This document shows, piece by piece, positions 10,178-19,300 of a DNA stretch of 64,000 bases. The notes under the pieces were generated by a model. It saw nothing but the letters and a program-made list of their open reading frames with translations. It was not told the DNA's origin and searched no databases. Source of the DNA: DASSSY01 sp035708205 (GTDB taxonomy: Bacteria; Bacteroidota; Bacteroidia; Chitinophagales; Chitinophagaceae); NCBI GenBank assembly GCA_035708205.1, contig DASSSY010000007.1, forward strand, positions 248,001-312,000, written 5' to 3'. Position 1 is the stretch's first letter. Each line of letters starts with the position of its first letter. The position numbers and the translations under genes were made by a program.

Positions 10178-10208
10178 CTGAATAATTTGATTTTTATTTT
10201 TAATGGTA

Positions 10209-10517
10209 CTACTCAGGTTTGTTCTTCCTTTTAAAAAGTTCAATTTTTTTTTCGGCAGCTTTCAAAGCTTCTTTGGCAAGATCTTCATTCTGCACTTCTC
10301 CGGCTATTTTGTCGCTTAACCATGCTAAAAGCAATTCGTCCGCATTTGCATTGTAATATTTTGCGAATGCAAGCACCTGTTCTTTGTTAGGCTTTCTTTC
10401 ATCTCGTTCAAATTTGCTTAAAAGAGCCGTGTCCATTTCCAACGCTGCTGCCACTTGTCGAAGCAACAATCCCTGAGCTTCCCGACGTTCTCTCAATATT
10501 TGACCTAATGTATTCAA
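10209..10517 (-). CDS. XRE-family regulator of the R-M operon
   Basis: The product has an N-terminal helix-turn-helix (LGQILRERREAQG, then LRQVAAALEMD and LLSKFERDERKP) followed by a short Lys/Glu-rich tail. Such proteins commonly precede methyltransferase genes in Bacteroidota and resemble R-M controller proteins. The frame is open further upstream to an ATG at 10613, but a consensus promoter (10549-10579) lies inside that stretch. The likely start is therefore TTG at 10515-10517, giving 102 residues beginning MNTLGQ, which fits the family. It is first in the same-strand order xre-mod-methyltransferase-nuclease-like-res and may set the timing of expression. Confidence 0.85.
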   Translation of the reverse strand: MNTLGQILRERREAQGLLLRQVAAALEMDTALLSKFERDERKPNKEQVLAFAKYYNANADELLLAWLSDKIAGEVQNEDLAKEALKAAEKKIELFKRKNKPE

Positions 10518-10548
10518 TGGACTTAAATTAGACTTGTCAATAATTGTC

Positions 10549-10579
10549 CAAAGGTACGGATTAAAGGTTTTTTTTGCAA
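10549..10579 (-). promoter_or_regulatory. Bacteroidota promoter of the R-M operon
   Basis: On the minus strand a TTGC -33 box (10576-10579) is separated by 19 nt from TACCTTTG (10549-10556), a near-perfect match to the Bacteroidota consensus. Transcription would begin near 10541, about 25 nt before the proposed TTG start codon of the XRE gene. Confidence 0.75.
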
Positions 10580-10673
10580 TCACTCCCGGTTTTCGTAAAG
10601 AGCTAAATTTCATAGTTTCCCGGCCAAGACAAACCTGGCTAACAAACTATGGATCGTCATCGTCCATGCTGTT

Positions 10674-13600
10674 TTAATATCCCGCCACTTCCACCTTACT
10701 CCTTCCGCTTTGCTGCTTACTCACCCTGATTTGTACCGGTATCCGTTCCGTCATCTCTTCCACGTGGGAGATCACCCCCACTTTTCGTCCCTGGTTATGC
10801 AATCGTTCGAGCGCATCCATGGCGATATTGAGCGTGGCAGGATCCAGGGAGCCGAAACCTTCATCAATAAATAAAGATTCCACCTTCATGCGGCTGGAGG
10901 ACAAGGAGGCCAGGCCCAAGGCCAGCGCCAGGGAGGCAAGAAAAGATTCGCCGCCCGAAAGGGAATACACCGTGCGTACTTCGTCGCCCATGTCCTGGTC
11001 TATGACCTGCAAGCCTAAGGAACCAGGAATGCGTTGCAGGACATACCGTTTACTAAGCATTTCCAAATGAACATTGGCATAGCTTAACAGCACATCCAGG
11101 GTATATTCCTGGGCAATCTGCCGGAATTTTTTACCATCGGCCGAGCCGATCAGCTCATTGAGCTTCGCCCAGTTTTCAAATATAGCGGCCTGCTTTTCTA
11201 TGTCCTGCAACAGGCTACCGATGCGTTGCTTATTTAAGGCGTCTTCTTTTAGCTTAAAGTCCATTTCATGGGCTTGTTGCGTATGTTGCTTTAACAGGTC
11301 CTGCGCTTCTGTTCGTAAGGCGTTCAGCGCTTCCAGTGTTCTTTCGGAAGGCCGCTGTTCCGTATGTGCTGTCCATGCTTTTGTTCGTTCCTCCAAAATG
11401 GATGTCGCCTGCATCACCGCATCGTCTATCGCCCGTAAGGCGGCCCTTTCTTTTTCTATCCAATCCTGGGTAAAGGCTAAAAGGGATAAAAGTTCCTCCT
11501 GGGTCAGTGCTGCTCCGTGTTGTTGATGGTGTCCGGTGAGCCAAGCAGAGAGCTGCTCTTTTAGCGCTGATTCCTGTTGAGACAAGGCGCTTATATCTTT
11601 TCCTAACTGCTCCTGTTGCGCCTGGCCCCGGGTGATATCGCTTTGAATTTTTTCTGCTGTTTTTCTTTCTTCCTCCAATGCCTGCTTCGCGGCATGGACG
11701 GATGCCCGTAGCCTTGTCTCTACTGCTGTTACAGGAGCGCCATTAAACAAGGTCATTCTTTGGTCTGACAACGCTTTATGCAAATCCTGTAATTTCAAAA
11801 GCTTCTGTTCTCTGGCTTGTAGGGCTTCCCGGGTGCTTTTGAGCTGCTCCTGTACGCCGCTTCTCTTTTCCGCCAGTATGCTTTGTTGATGCATCTGCTC
11901 CTCAAGCTGCGTGGTTTTGGCTTTCCAGTCACGGGCAAATTCCCGGATATGGGTTACAAAGGTCTCCGGGCCGGACTGCCAGTTTTCCAGCCACTTTTCC
12001 GAAGCGAAATAGACCGCCAGGTTTTGGGTGATATCGTCTAAGTTTTTACGAATTTGCGCCTGTTCTGTAGTATCCTTCGTTTGCTGTTCCCGGAGGGTTT
12101 TGAGCACTCTTTCGGTATCCTTTATTTGATTTTCTATTTGGTCTAACTGTTTTTCCAGGGCGGCAAGTTGAGTTTGATGATCCTCCAGCTGTTCTTTTTG
12201 CTTATGGTAAGCTTGTATTCGCCCCTGTAATCGCTGCTGTCGTGCCCTTTGCTGCTGCAATTGCTCCTGTAACCATGTCGTCCTTTCCTCCAAAGCTTGC
12301 GCATCACATTTTTCAGCTACCCGGAATGTTGACCATTTAGATTCAAGTTCTTTTAAGGAGGTCTCGTTATGGGCTATTTTACCTTCCAGTTCCCCAATGG
12401 TCTTTCCCGATGTGATACAGCTTTCATTCAGGCGGGTATGGGCGGTCAGTTGCTGTGTATAAGCGGCTTCATTTTGCGCATGCGCGCTTTCCAGTTCGGA
12501 AAGGACATGATCAAGTTCGGGATGATTTGCCGCGTAGGGGTGATCAGTACTACCACAAACCGGACAGGGCGCTTCAGATTCTAATTGGTTGCGAAGCCGC
12601 TCCACGCTTTCCGTGGCCGCCAATCGGGCTTTCTCTAACATTTTCAAAGAAGCGCTTTTTTCCGATTTTGTTGTCTCCAGCAGCTTTTCCGCTGCTGCTA
12701 ATTGCGTCATGTTTTGGGCCAGCTCTCTTTTGTTTTGCGCCAGTGACTGTATGAGTGCATTTTTTTCTGCTATGGCGTGTGCTAATAATTGCCAATGAGC
12801 CGCTGCTGCCACCAGGTCTTCTATGGAATGGTCTAAAGAAGATTTTTCTTTTTCTATGTCCTGTAGGGATAATCCCGATAAGGATGCCTGCAGCGATTGA
12901 TATTCATTTTGCTTGTGTTGCCGGGAAGCCTGGATAGTCGTGCGCTGTGCTTCTAAGGTTTGTTGCTCTTGTTGGTACTTTTTGCTGTCTTCCTCAGCCG
13001 TGTGGATACGATCAGTGCAATTTTTTAGTTTTTCCAGGATGCCTGCCGCATCCTCCAGTTTAGATAAAATCAGGGTTTCCTGTTCGGCGATCGGCTGGCG
13101 GGGTTTGTTCTCAGCCTTCCATTGACGCAGCCTTTCTATTTCTTTTTCTACAGCATCCAATACTTTTTCCACCCGGACAGCTTCTTCGTTTTGCTCCGTT
13201 TCTTTTTTTCGAACAACAGCCACATCATCTGTAGCCTGTTTAAGCTGCTCCGCTTTTTCAGCGAGCTGTACATCCAAGGCCTTTGCCGTATTCAGTAAGG
13301 GTTGCGCCTGTTCTTCTTCCTGTTCCCTGATCTTTAAAGAGGTAGTAGCCAGCTCAAGCGCGGCATTGGATAATTTTTGTTGTTCCTTCAAGGCATTCAG
13401 TCTCCCAGAAGTTCCTTCCACCTCCTTTGACCTGGCCGTAATTTGTTCCCGGGCATTTTGCAACGAACTGACGACAGGCCTTGCCGGTTGGATGCGAATA
13501 ACCTGTTGGAATTGCTGCTCCCGGGATTGTGCTCCCGTTTTGGCGGCAGTGGCCTGATCATGCTGTATAGTGGCAACTTGTACACCTTCCTGTAATTTTA

Positions 13601-14405
13601 ATAACTGTTCATGCCAGCTTAGTTCTTTATTCAGTTCAGCTATCAGCGTTTCATCAGTTTCTATGGCTACCTTTAAAGCCTGTCTCTGTTCTTGTAAACT
13701 GTTTAGCTCTTCCGTAGTAAGGGTCGCTATGCCTTCCCGTTGCACATGCAGCTCTCTTAGTTTTTGTTGTTCTTCCCGTTGATGCTCAAAAACTTTTTTA
13801 GAGATCTCCGAATAAACAGAGGTGCCGGTCAGCTTTTCGAGTAAGGAAGACTTTTCATCTTTCCCGGCTTTCAGAAATGCGGTAAAATCTCCCTGCGCCA
13901 ATAAAACGGAGCGGGTAAATTGCTCAAAATTCAGTCCGACCAGGCGCTCTATTTCCGGGAGCAATTCCGTTTTCTTACCGGGGATGTCCTGGTGGGTCGT
14001 GATGTTCTTCAGCGACATTTCGTAGGGCTGCAGGTTGCCGTCCGCCTTATGACGTGCTCTTCTTACCCGCCAGGTGGCCCGGTAATACTGGCCGTCAACA
14101 CCCTCAAAATCCACTTCGGCGTAGCCACCGGAGGTGCCGTCTCTTAATATGCCCCGCACATCATCCTGCTTAATGGTGCTTCCTTTTACATCTGTAATAT
14201 CGATGCCATTTTCAGCCAGCCTGTACCGGGGCGTCCGGGCAAAAAGCGCGAGACATAAGGCATCCAGTATGGTTGATTTTCCGGCGCCCGTTGGTCCCGT
14301 TATCGCGAAGATCCCCGCGGAACAAAGCGGTTCCCGGGTAAAATCAATCTCGGTATTACCATCCAGCGAGGCCAGGTTTTGAATGCGTATGGCTTGTATC
14401 TTCAT
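10674..14405 (-). CDS. sbcC: Exonuclease SbcCD subunit C (Rad50-like ATPase)
   Basis: This 1243-residue SMC-like ATPase works with SbcD to open and degrade hairpins and blocked DNA ends. The N-terminal Walker A is GPTGAGKS (37-44). Long Glu/Gln-rich coiled coils flank a zinc hook CPVC (C614, C617). The C-terminal lobe has the signature LSGGESFLASLALALG and Walker B LFIDEGFGSLDP. The ATG at 14405 starts 2 nt after the sbcD stop, so the two are one operon. Base composition is clearly more G+C-rich than the R-M island next door, which marks the island's right boundary near 10.6 kb. Confidence 0.97.
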   Translation of the reverse strand: MKIQAIRIQNLASLDGNTEIDFTREPLCSAGIFAITGPTGAGKSTILDALCLALFARTPRYRLAENGIDITDVKGSTIKQDDVRGILRDGTSGGYAEVDFEGVDGQYYRATWRVRRARHKADGNLQPYEMSLKNITTHQDIPGKKTELLPEIERLVGLNFEQFTRSVLLAQGDFTAFLKAGKDEKSSLLEKLTGTSVYSEISKKVFEHQREEQQKLRELHVQREGIATLTTEELNSLQEQRQALKVAIETDETLIAELNKELSWHEQLLKLQEGVQVATIQHDQATAAKTGAQSREQQFQQVIRIQPARPVVSSLQNAREQITARSKEVEGTSGRLNALKEQQKLSNAALELATTSLKIREQEEEQAQPLLNTAKALDVQLAEKAEQLKQATDDVAVVRKKETEQNEEAVRVEKVLDAVEKEIERLRQWKAENKPRQPIAEQETLILSKLEDAAGILEKLKNCTDRIHTAEEDSKKYQQEQQTLEAQRTTIQASRQHKQNEYQSLQASLSGLSLQDIEKEKSSLDHSIEDLVAAAAHWQLLAHAIAEKNALIQSLAQNKRELAQNMTQLAAAEKLLETTKSEKSASLKMLEKARLAATESVERLRNQLESEAPCPVCGSTDHPYAANHPELDHVLSELESAHAQNEAAYTQQLTAHTRLNESCITSGKTIGELEGKIAHNETSLKELESKWSTFRVAEKCDAQALEERTTWLQEQLQQQRARQQRLQGRIQAYHKQKEQLEDHQTQLAALEKQLDQIENQIKDTERVLKTLREQQTKDTTEQAQIRKNLDDITQNLAVYFASEKWLENWQSGPETFVTHIREFARDWKAKTTQLEEQMHQQSILAEKRSGVQEQLKSTREALQAREQKLLKLQDLHKALSDQRMTLFNGAPVTAVETRLRASVHAAKQALEEERKTAEKIQSDITRGQAQQEQLGKDISALSQQESALKEQLSAWLTGHHQQHGAALTQEELLSLLAFTQDWIEKERAALRAIDDAVMQATSILEERTKAWTAHTEQRPSERTLEALNALRTEAQDLLKQHTQQAHEMDFKLKEDALNKQRIGSLLQDIEKQAAIFENWAKLNELIGSADGKKFRQIAQEYTLDVLLSYANVHLEMLSKRYVLQRIPGSLGLQVIDQDMGDEVRTVYSLSGGESFLASLALALGLASLSSSRMKVESLFIDEGFGSLDPATLNIAMDALERLHNQGRKVGVISHVEEMTERIPVQIRVSKQQSGRSKVEVAGY

Positions 14406-14407
14406 GC

Positions 14408-15652
14408 TTATGCTTCCGGTTCGTTTACTTCCTGTACCACCTGCTGAAAGAGCCGCTGCAGGTCTTCCGGTATGGGATTATTATATTTACTTTGATATAT
14501 CTTTTGGACGACTTCCAACGGGCTTAGCTCATCAAGCGCCCCGGCACGGACGCCTGAACTTTCGCCGGGTTGCTTTTCCGCCCTGTTATAGCGCACATCT
14601 ATTTTCGCCAGCCGGAATTTTTTACCGGCAAGCGCGGTTTCTACTTTATGTCGCAGACCAGGTTCCGGCCCTTCCAACAGCACGCGGACTTCGAGATACG
14701 GCGCGGCCAGGCTGCCCCCTTCAAAAGCTGCTAATTGCTGCAGGGAAGCAAGGACGTCCGGCAGGGCGCTATATACGGCAGGTACCCGCTGAAGGGGAAC
14801 GGAGACCGGTATTTCGATTGTTCTCAACGCTGATATATTGTCTTCTCCTATTTTAAATACAATAACCTGGTGCTTATAATGGGTTTCTGAAAATGACATG
14901 GGCAGAGGGCTGCCGCAGTAGCGGATATGCTCCTTCCCACCAATGCGCTGGGCTTTATGAATATGGCCTAAGGCCACATACCGGATATTGTTATCAAACG
15001 CTGCCGCGGAAATGCATTCCACGCCACCCATGATCGGTCTTTCCGTTTTATCGATATCACCCACCTCGGCCTGCTGCGCATGGAGATGCCCCATGGCAAT
15101 AATGGCTTGTCCAGGTTCTTTCCGCGATGCCGCATAGTCATATGCCGCTTTATAAAAGGCGGTAACGCCCTCGGCATAGGGATTGGCACAACCGGGTATG
15201 GAAGGGTAATCTCCCATTCGTAAAAACGGAGCGGCGATGCACCATGCTTTTGTATGACCCGCTTTATCCTTTAACGGTAGGGTGATTTTGCTATAATCAA
15301 TACTACCATTCCCGTCCTTTTCGATAAGACCTACAATGTGAATGTTGGATGATTCCAAAAGAGGCTTAGGAGATTCCAGTCGCGATGCGGAATCATGGTT
15401 CCCGGCGGTAACGATAATTTGTAAATCCGGGTTTTGCTTCACCGCGCGGTTCAGAAAGGAATAGAACATCTTTATTGATGCCGCCGAAGGATTGGAGAGG
15501 TCAAATACATCTCCGCTGACCAGTAAAACGTCTATCTTTTCTGCAGTAAGGGTTGCCAGCAGCCAGTCTAAAAACTGTTGATGTTCATAAGTACGGTCAT
15601 ATTCATGAAACAATTGGCCAATGTGCCAGTCGGCGGTGTGGAGGATGGTCAT
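14408..15652 (-). CDS. sbcD: Exonuclease SbcCD subunit D (Mre11-like nuclease)
   Basis: The protein is a calcineurin-like metallophosphoesterase. Visible motifs are HTADWHIGQ at the N-terminus, SGDVFD, TAGNHDS, and the His motifs GHLHAQQ and GHIHKAQ, all Mn-binding positions in Mre11/SbcD. I place the start at the ATG at 15652 (MTILHTADWH), as in other SbcD proteins; an ATG at 15676 would add eight residues. The gene is followed directly by sbcC. Length (414 residues) is typical. Confidence 0.96.
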   Translation of the reverse strand: MTILHTADWHIGQLFHEYDRTYEHQQFLDWLLATLTAEKIDVLLVSGDVFDLSNPSAASIKMFYSFLNRAVKQNPDLQIIVTAGNHDSASRLESPKPLLESSNIHIVGLIEKDGNGSIDYSKITLPLKDKAGHTKAWCIAAPFLRMGDYPSIPGCANPYAEGVTAFYKAAYDYAASRKEPGQAIIAMGHLHAQQAEVGDIDKTERPIMGGVECISAAAFDNNIRYVALGHIHKAQRIGGKEHIRYCGSPLPMSFSETHYKHQVIVFKIGEDNISALRTIEIPVSVPLQRVPAVYSALPDVLASLQQLAAFEGGSLAAPYLEVRVLLEGPEPGLRHKVETALAGKKFRLAKIDVRYNRAEKQPGESSGVRAGALDELSPLEVVQKIYQSKYNNPIPEDLQRLFQQVVQEVNEPEA

Positions 15653-15772
15653 TAAAATTATTTTAGGAACGTTCATTAGGAACGTAGGACCGGCTGGATA
15701 ACGGTTAAAAAATTTCTCAATCGTGAATGGTTAAATAAATCATACCAGCCGCGATGGCTAAAGCGTTGCATA

Positions 15773-15780
15773 CAAAGATA
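15773..15780 (-). promoter_or_regulatory. Candidate -7 box for sbcDC
   Basis: TATCTTTG on the minus strand matches TAnnTTTG, about 120 nt before the sbcD start. No clear -33 box is visible. Confidence 0.35.
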
Positions 15781-15929
15781 TAAAATAAGCTTGAGTTGTA
15801 TAAAACTGGGGTAAGTCGAAGCATCGCGACAAGAATCAGATGAGCGTATTTAAATTTCAAGCCAGATGTTTTTGCAATTAGGTCATTTTCAAAATGGCCC
15901 GAAAATTGTCGGATGGCAAAAGAACTTAA

Positions 15930-15954
15930 GTTCACGCATTGGCGTGGACTTTTT
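15930..15954 (+). terminator. Plus-strand hairpin with T tract, no known gene upstream
   Basis: GTTCACGC (15930-15937) pairs with GCGTGGAC (15942-15949) around ATTG and is followed by TTTTT. It has terminator form on the plus strand, yet no plus-strand gene precedes it. Confidence 0.45.
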
Positions 15955-16034
15955 ATTTTGTGTAAAAATGGAAACAGCTTGTGGACAGGGATGCAAATAA
16001 AACTGCAAAGCAGTCTTGATTTCTTATCTGCAAA

Positions 16035-16060
16035 TGAAAAAGACTCGCAAAGCGAGCCTT
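16035..16060 (-). terminator. Terminator of tRNA-Leu
   Basis: On the minus strand GGCTCGC pairs with GCGAGTC around TTT, followed by a T run, about 25 nt after the tRNA 3' end. Confidence 0.8.
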
Positions 16061-16083
16061 TCATAACTATTTGATAACCAAAG

Positions 16084-16167
16084 TGCCCGGAACAGGAATC
16101 GAACCTGCACTCCATTGCTGAAACCAGATTTTGAGTCTAGCGCGTCTACCAGTTCCGCCATCCGGGC
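16084..16167 (-). tRNA. tRNA-Leu (anticodon CAA)
   Basis: An 84-nt class II tRNA. The acceptor stem GCCCGGA is paired near TTCCGGGC with discriminator A. The anticodon loop CTCAAAA gives CAA, reading UUG leucine codons. A long variable arm precedes the T arm GGTTCGATTCC. CCA is not encoded. Confidence 0.95.
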
Positions 16168-16330
16168 AATCTTTCGATTGGGTGGCAAAGGTAATTTTTT
16201 CTTTTTAAATACCAACCCTTTTGAAAAAAATTCTCTAATTCCCGACTGGTACGCCATTCCAGGCAATTTTCAACATGGAGGCGCCTTATGTTAAGCAGTC
16301 GTTGTGTTACATCCGGAACAAGCATGTCCC

Positions 16331-19300
16331 CTATTCCACTGTTATCTTCAGCCCTTTGGAATGCCCGGAAAATTCAGGCGCGTACATACACTGAACCATT
16401 GAAATCCCATTCGAAAATACACCTCTCTGACCTACAAAAACACTGTATTCCAAGACATAAGTTCCTTTAGGCAGCCGGTCAAAAAAGAAATCGGTAGAAG
16501 CATCCAGGGTGCTCTGATAATAGCCCAGGCCGTTTTGAAAATGATAACCGCTAAGCACGTCCACCGGCTCGAATGCCGCGGCATGCATATCCTTCAGTTG
16601 TACATAATCCATATCCCGGTCGGATCTCAAAATAATTCTTACCGTTACCTTATCGCCCACTTTTAAAGTGTTTCCATCGGTTACCCGGGTCAGTTTTTGC
16701 CCTTCAGCAGTATTTTGTTTAATAAACAATTCTTTCTCAAGATATAAAGGACTTTCCGCCACGGCTATCTTATCCATGTCCTGGAAATACTGCCAATAAA
16801 CTGTACCCCAGGATACGGGAATATCCTTTGTTCCGCCAGGATTGTCGACCGTTATGGAAATTTTACCCATTTCCGGACGGATATCCTTACCGGGAATAGT
16901 TTCTTTAAAATAACCGGTTCCGGCCTGTGTTTTTCCTTCAGGCAAGCCAATTTTTTTTGTTCCCAGATCAATTCGTACCCCAGGCTCATAGGCCAACCAG
17001 TTACCACCGGACAATAATAAAGCGTAAATAGCATCAGCTGTGGCGGTGGTGGTCTGCCAATTGGTTGTTTGCTTATTTTTCAGCAACCAGGTTTTCATAT
17101 CGGCAATCTCATCGGGATATCGGCCTACTTCGGTAAAGGCCGCAATGATCAAGGATTGTGCCTCAATACCTGACTGATACCAGTAGTAGCCACCGGGCAT
17201 GGATTTCCAATACATACCCATTTCGGGATTGTGCACCGACGTTTCCTTTAGTGAAGTGACGATCTGTTCCGCAAAAGAAGGTTCACCCATCCTGTTCAAA
17301 GCCAATGACAACATGGCTTTCAGATAGGGATTAAATTTGGACCAGTATTGCAGGGCCTGGTTTTTATAGAAATCAAACGCCTTTTTATTCTTTGCCGGTA
17401 CGGGGTAATCTTTCAAAAAGAAACTCCTCAGGTATAAATACTGAACTCCGGTATAATCCAAATGTTGGGCCTTCAGGCTGGCTTTACGTTTCAACAAATC
17501 ATCGTAATCTTCTTGCATGGCTTCATCCGCGTATCGCACGCCGTTGCGTATAATCTTCTTCGCAACGTTATTTTGCGTTGCTGAAACGCCCAAATGCTGC
17601 AAGCGTCCCATTCCGGACAAGATATACTGGGTAATATACCGATTAGCCCGCATACCTGTAAACCAGGAGAATGCCCCGTCAGGCAGTTGCACGGCCGCTA
17701 ATTTTCGCAAATTATTTTCTAAGCCCCTAGCCATTTTATTTGCCTGGAAAAGCATGGCTATCCGGTGCTTTTGCTCCGTCTCAGATTTAGCTTCCAATAC
17801 CCAGGGCGTTTCTTCCAATAAGGCTGATTTCAATTCCTGGTTTTTTTCCAGGCCTGACAATAAAGCCGCCGTATCATCCTGCCTCCACCGATTAAAGATT
17901 TGCGCTACTTTGGGCGATTGCTCCACAATATGTTCCGCCAGCGCATTAGCATAAAAACGGCTAAAGGTTTGTTCGGAACATTCATGCGGATATTCCATAA
18001 GATAAGGTAAGGCCAGAACCGCATACCAGGCGGGGTTTCCCGTAAATTCAACCGTCAGCGCATGGTTGGCCAGCGTTTGGGCATCAGCGCTACTGTCGCT
18101 TTGCAACAGCTTTTCAAAAGTAAAATCATGTTTTCCCGTTCCTTTTACCGGCAGGGGTAAAGTTTCCGTTACCAGCATCCGGTCGGAAAGAACGGGCAAG
18201 GGATCATCTTCGCCATCTGAAAAGTTGCCGGCTTTGGCCACAATACGGATAATTACCGGCTGATATACCGATTCCGGGACATGAATTTTCCAATTTACAG
18301 AAGCGCTCCGGCCCTTGCCTGCCTGAAACTCCTGTTCCTGTTGTTGCAGGCGAAAAGTCAGTGCCATAGGCTGATTGGTCAGCGCATTCAAGATTTCAAG
18401 ACTTGCGGTCCCGCTCAAAGCCTTATCGCTGAGATTAACCACCTTGGCACTTAGCTCCAAATCATCACCCTGGCGCAAAAAACGCGGCAGGTTGGGCTGT
18501 ACCATCAATTCCTTTTGGGTCCGGACCGAACCTTCCAAATAGCCGGTCTTCCAGTCTTTGGTATGTGCGAAAGCCATAAATTTCCACTTAGTCAATGCCT
18601 CGGGCATGGTAAAAGAAAAAGTGATATTGCCCTGCTTGTCCGTATGTAATTGCGGCATGAAAAAAGCCGTTTCCTGAAGATTTTGGCGGATTTGCACAGG
18701 CATGTCCTCTTCCTGGTTTGCTTCACTTCCAGAAGCCTGAAGGGCTGCATTGACAAGGTCATCTTCCGATTTTTTCTCTGCATCTAAAGGGGCGGCGGCT
18801 CTAACCATTACAGACTCTAGATTCCCGGTAAAAGACCTAGCACCATATATTCTATTATCCGGGAGAACTCGGGCTAACGACCCAATACCCAAATTCAATT
18901 TAGGATACACCAATTGATAAGCATCATTACCTGGATAAGGAGGCCTTGTGTAATTCGTACCATTTTGGACATTGAAATCAAATGCCGTCCATACCGGGTA
19001 AAAATTCAGACCGGGCAACAGCTTATCCCAATTCCAGCTATGCGGCTTAAACGCATCTAAGGACGCGTCATACATGCCGGCCAGTAATTCGGCGGCTACC
19101 TTTTCCTTCCCTTTGCCTTTTACGGTCATGTTCCAGGTTTCCCCCGCACCGGGTAGCAGCTTGTCCCGGTGTGTCTCCCACGTTATTTCCAGTTCTTTAT
19201 TATTCCAGGGAACAGCTATTTCCTTTGAAGTTTTATAAACCCTGTTGTTATATACATACAACCATGAAAAACCCATACCGCCCCGGTCGCCTTCCGAAAC

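Larger units (their letters stand above)
15681..16034. other. Gene-poor intergenic stretch
   Basis: No convincing gene is seen between sbcD and tRNA-Leu. The stretch holds a possible sbcD promoter box (15773-15780), a plus-strand hairpin with T run (15930-15954) and a short ACTGC-AAA-GCAGT hairpin near 16003-16015. A long frame crosses it on the minus strand but also runs through tRNA-Leu and has no recognisable domain. Confidence 0.6.

Noticed and set aside
1900..10517. BREX or DISARM system
   Set aside because: A large N6-adenine methyltransferase is present, but no PglZ, BrxC, BrxA/B or Drm genes are in the window; Mod and Res identify a type III core.
10614..10673. Imperfect hairpin (ATGGATCG/CGTCCAT) past the sbcC stop
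   Set aside because: The stem has a bulge and no T run on the minus strand, so it is not supported as a terminator.
15717..16115. Minus-strand frame of 132 codons
   Set aside because: It runs through tRNA-Leu and its terminator and has no domain or plausible start.
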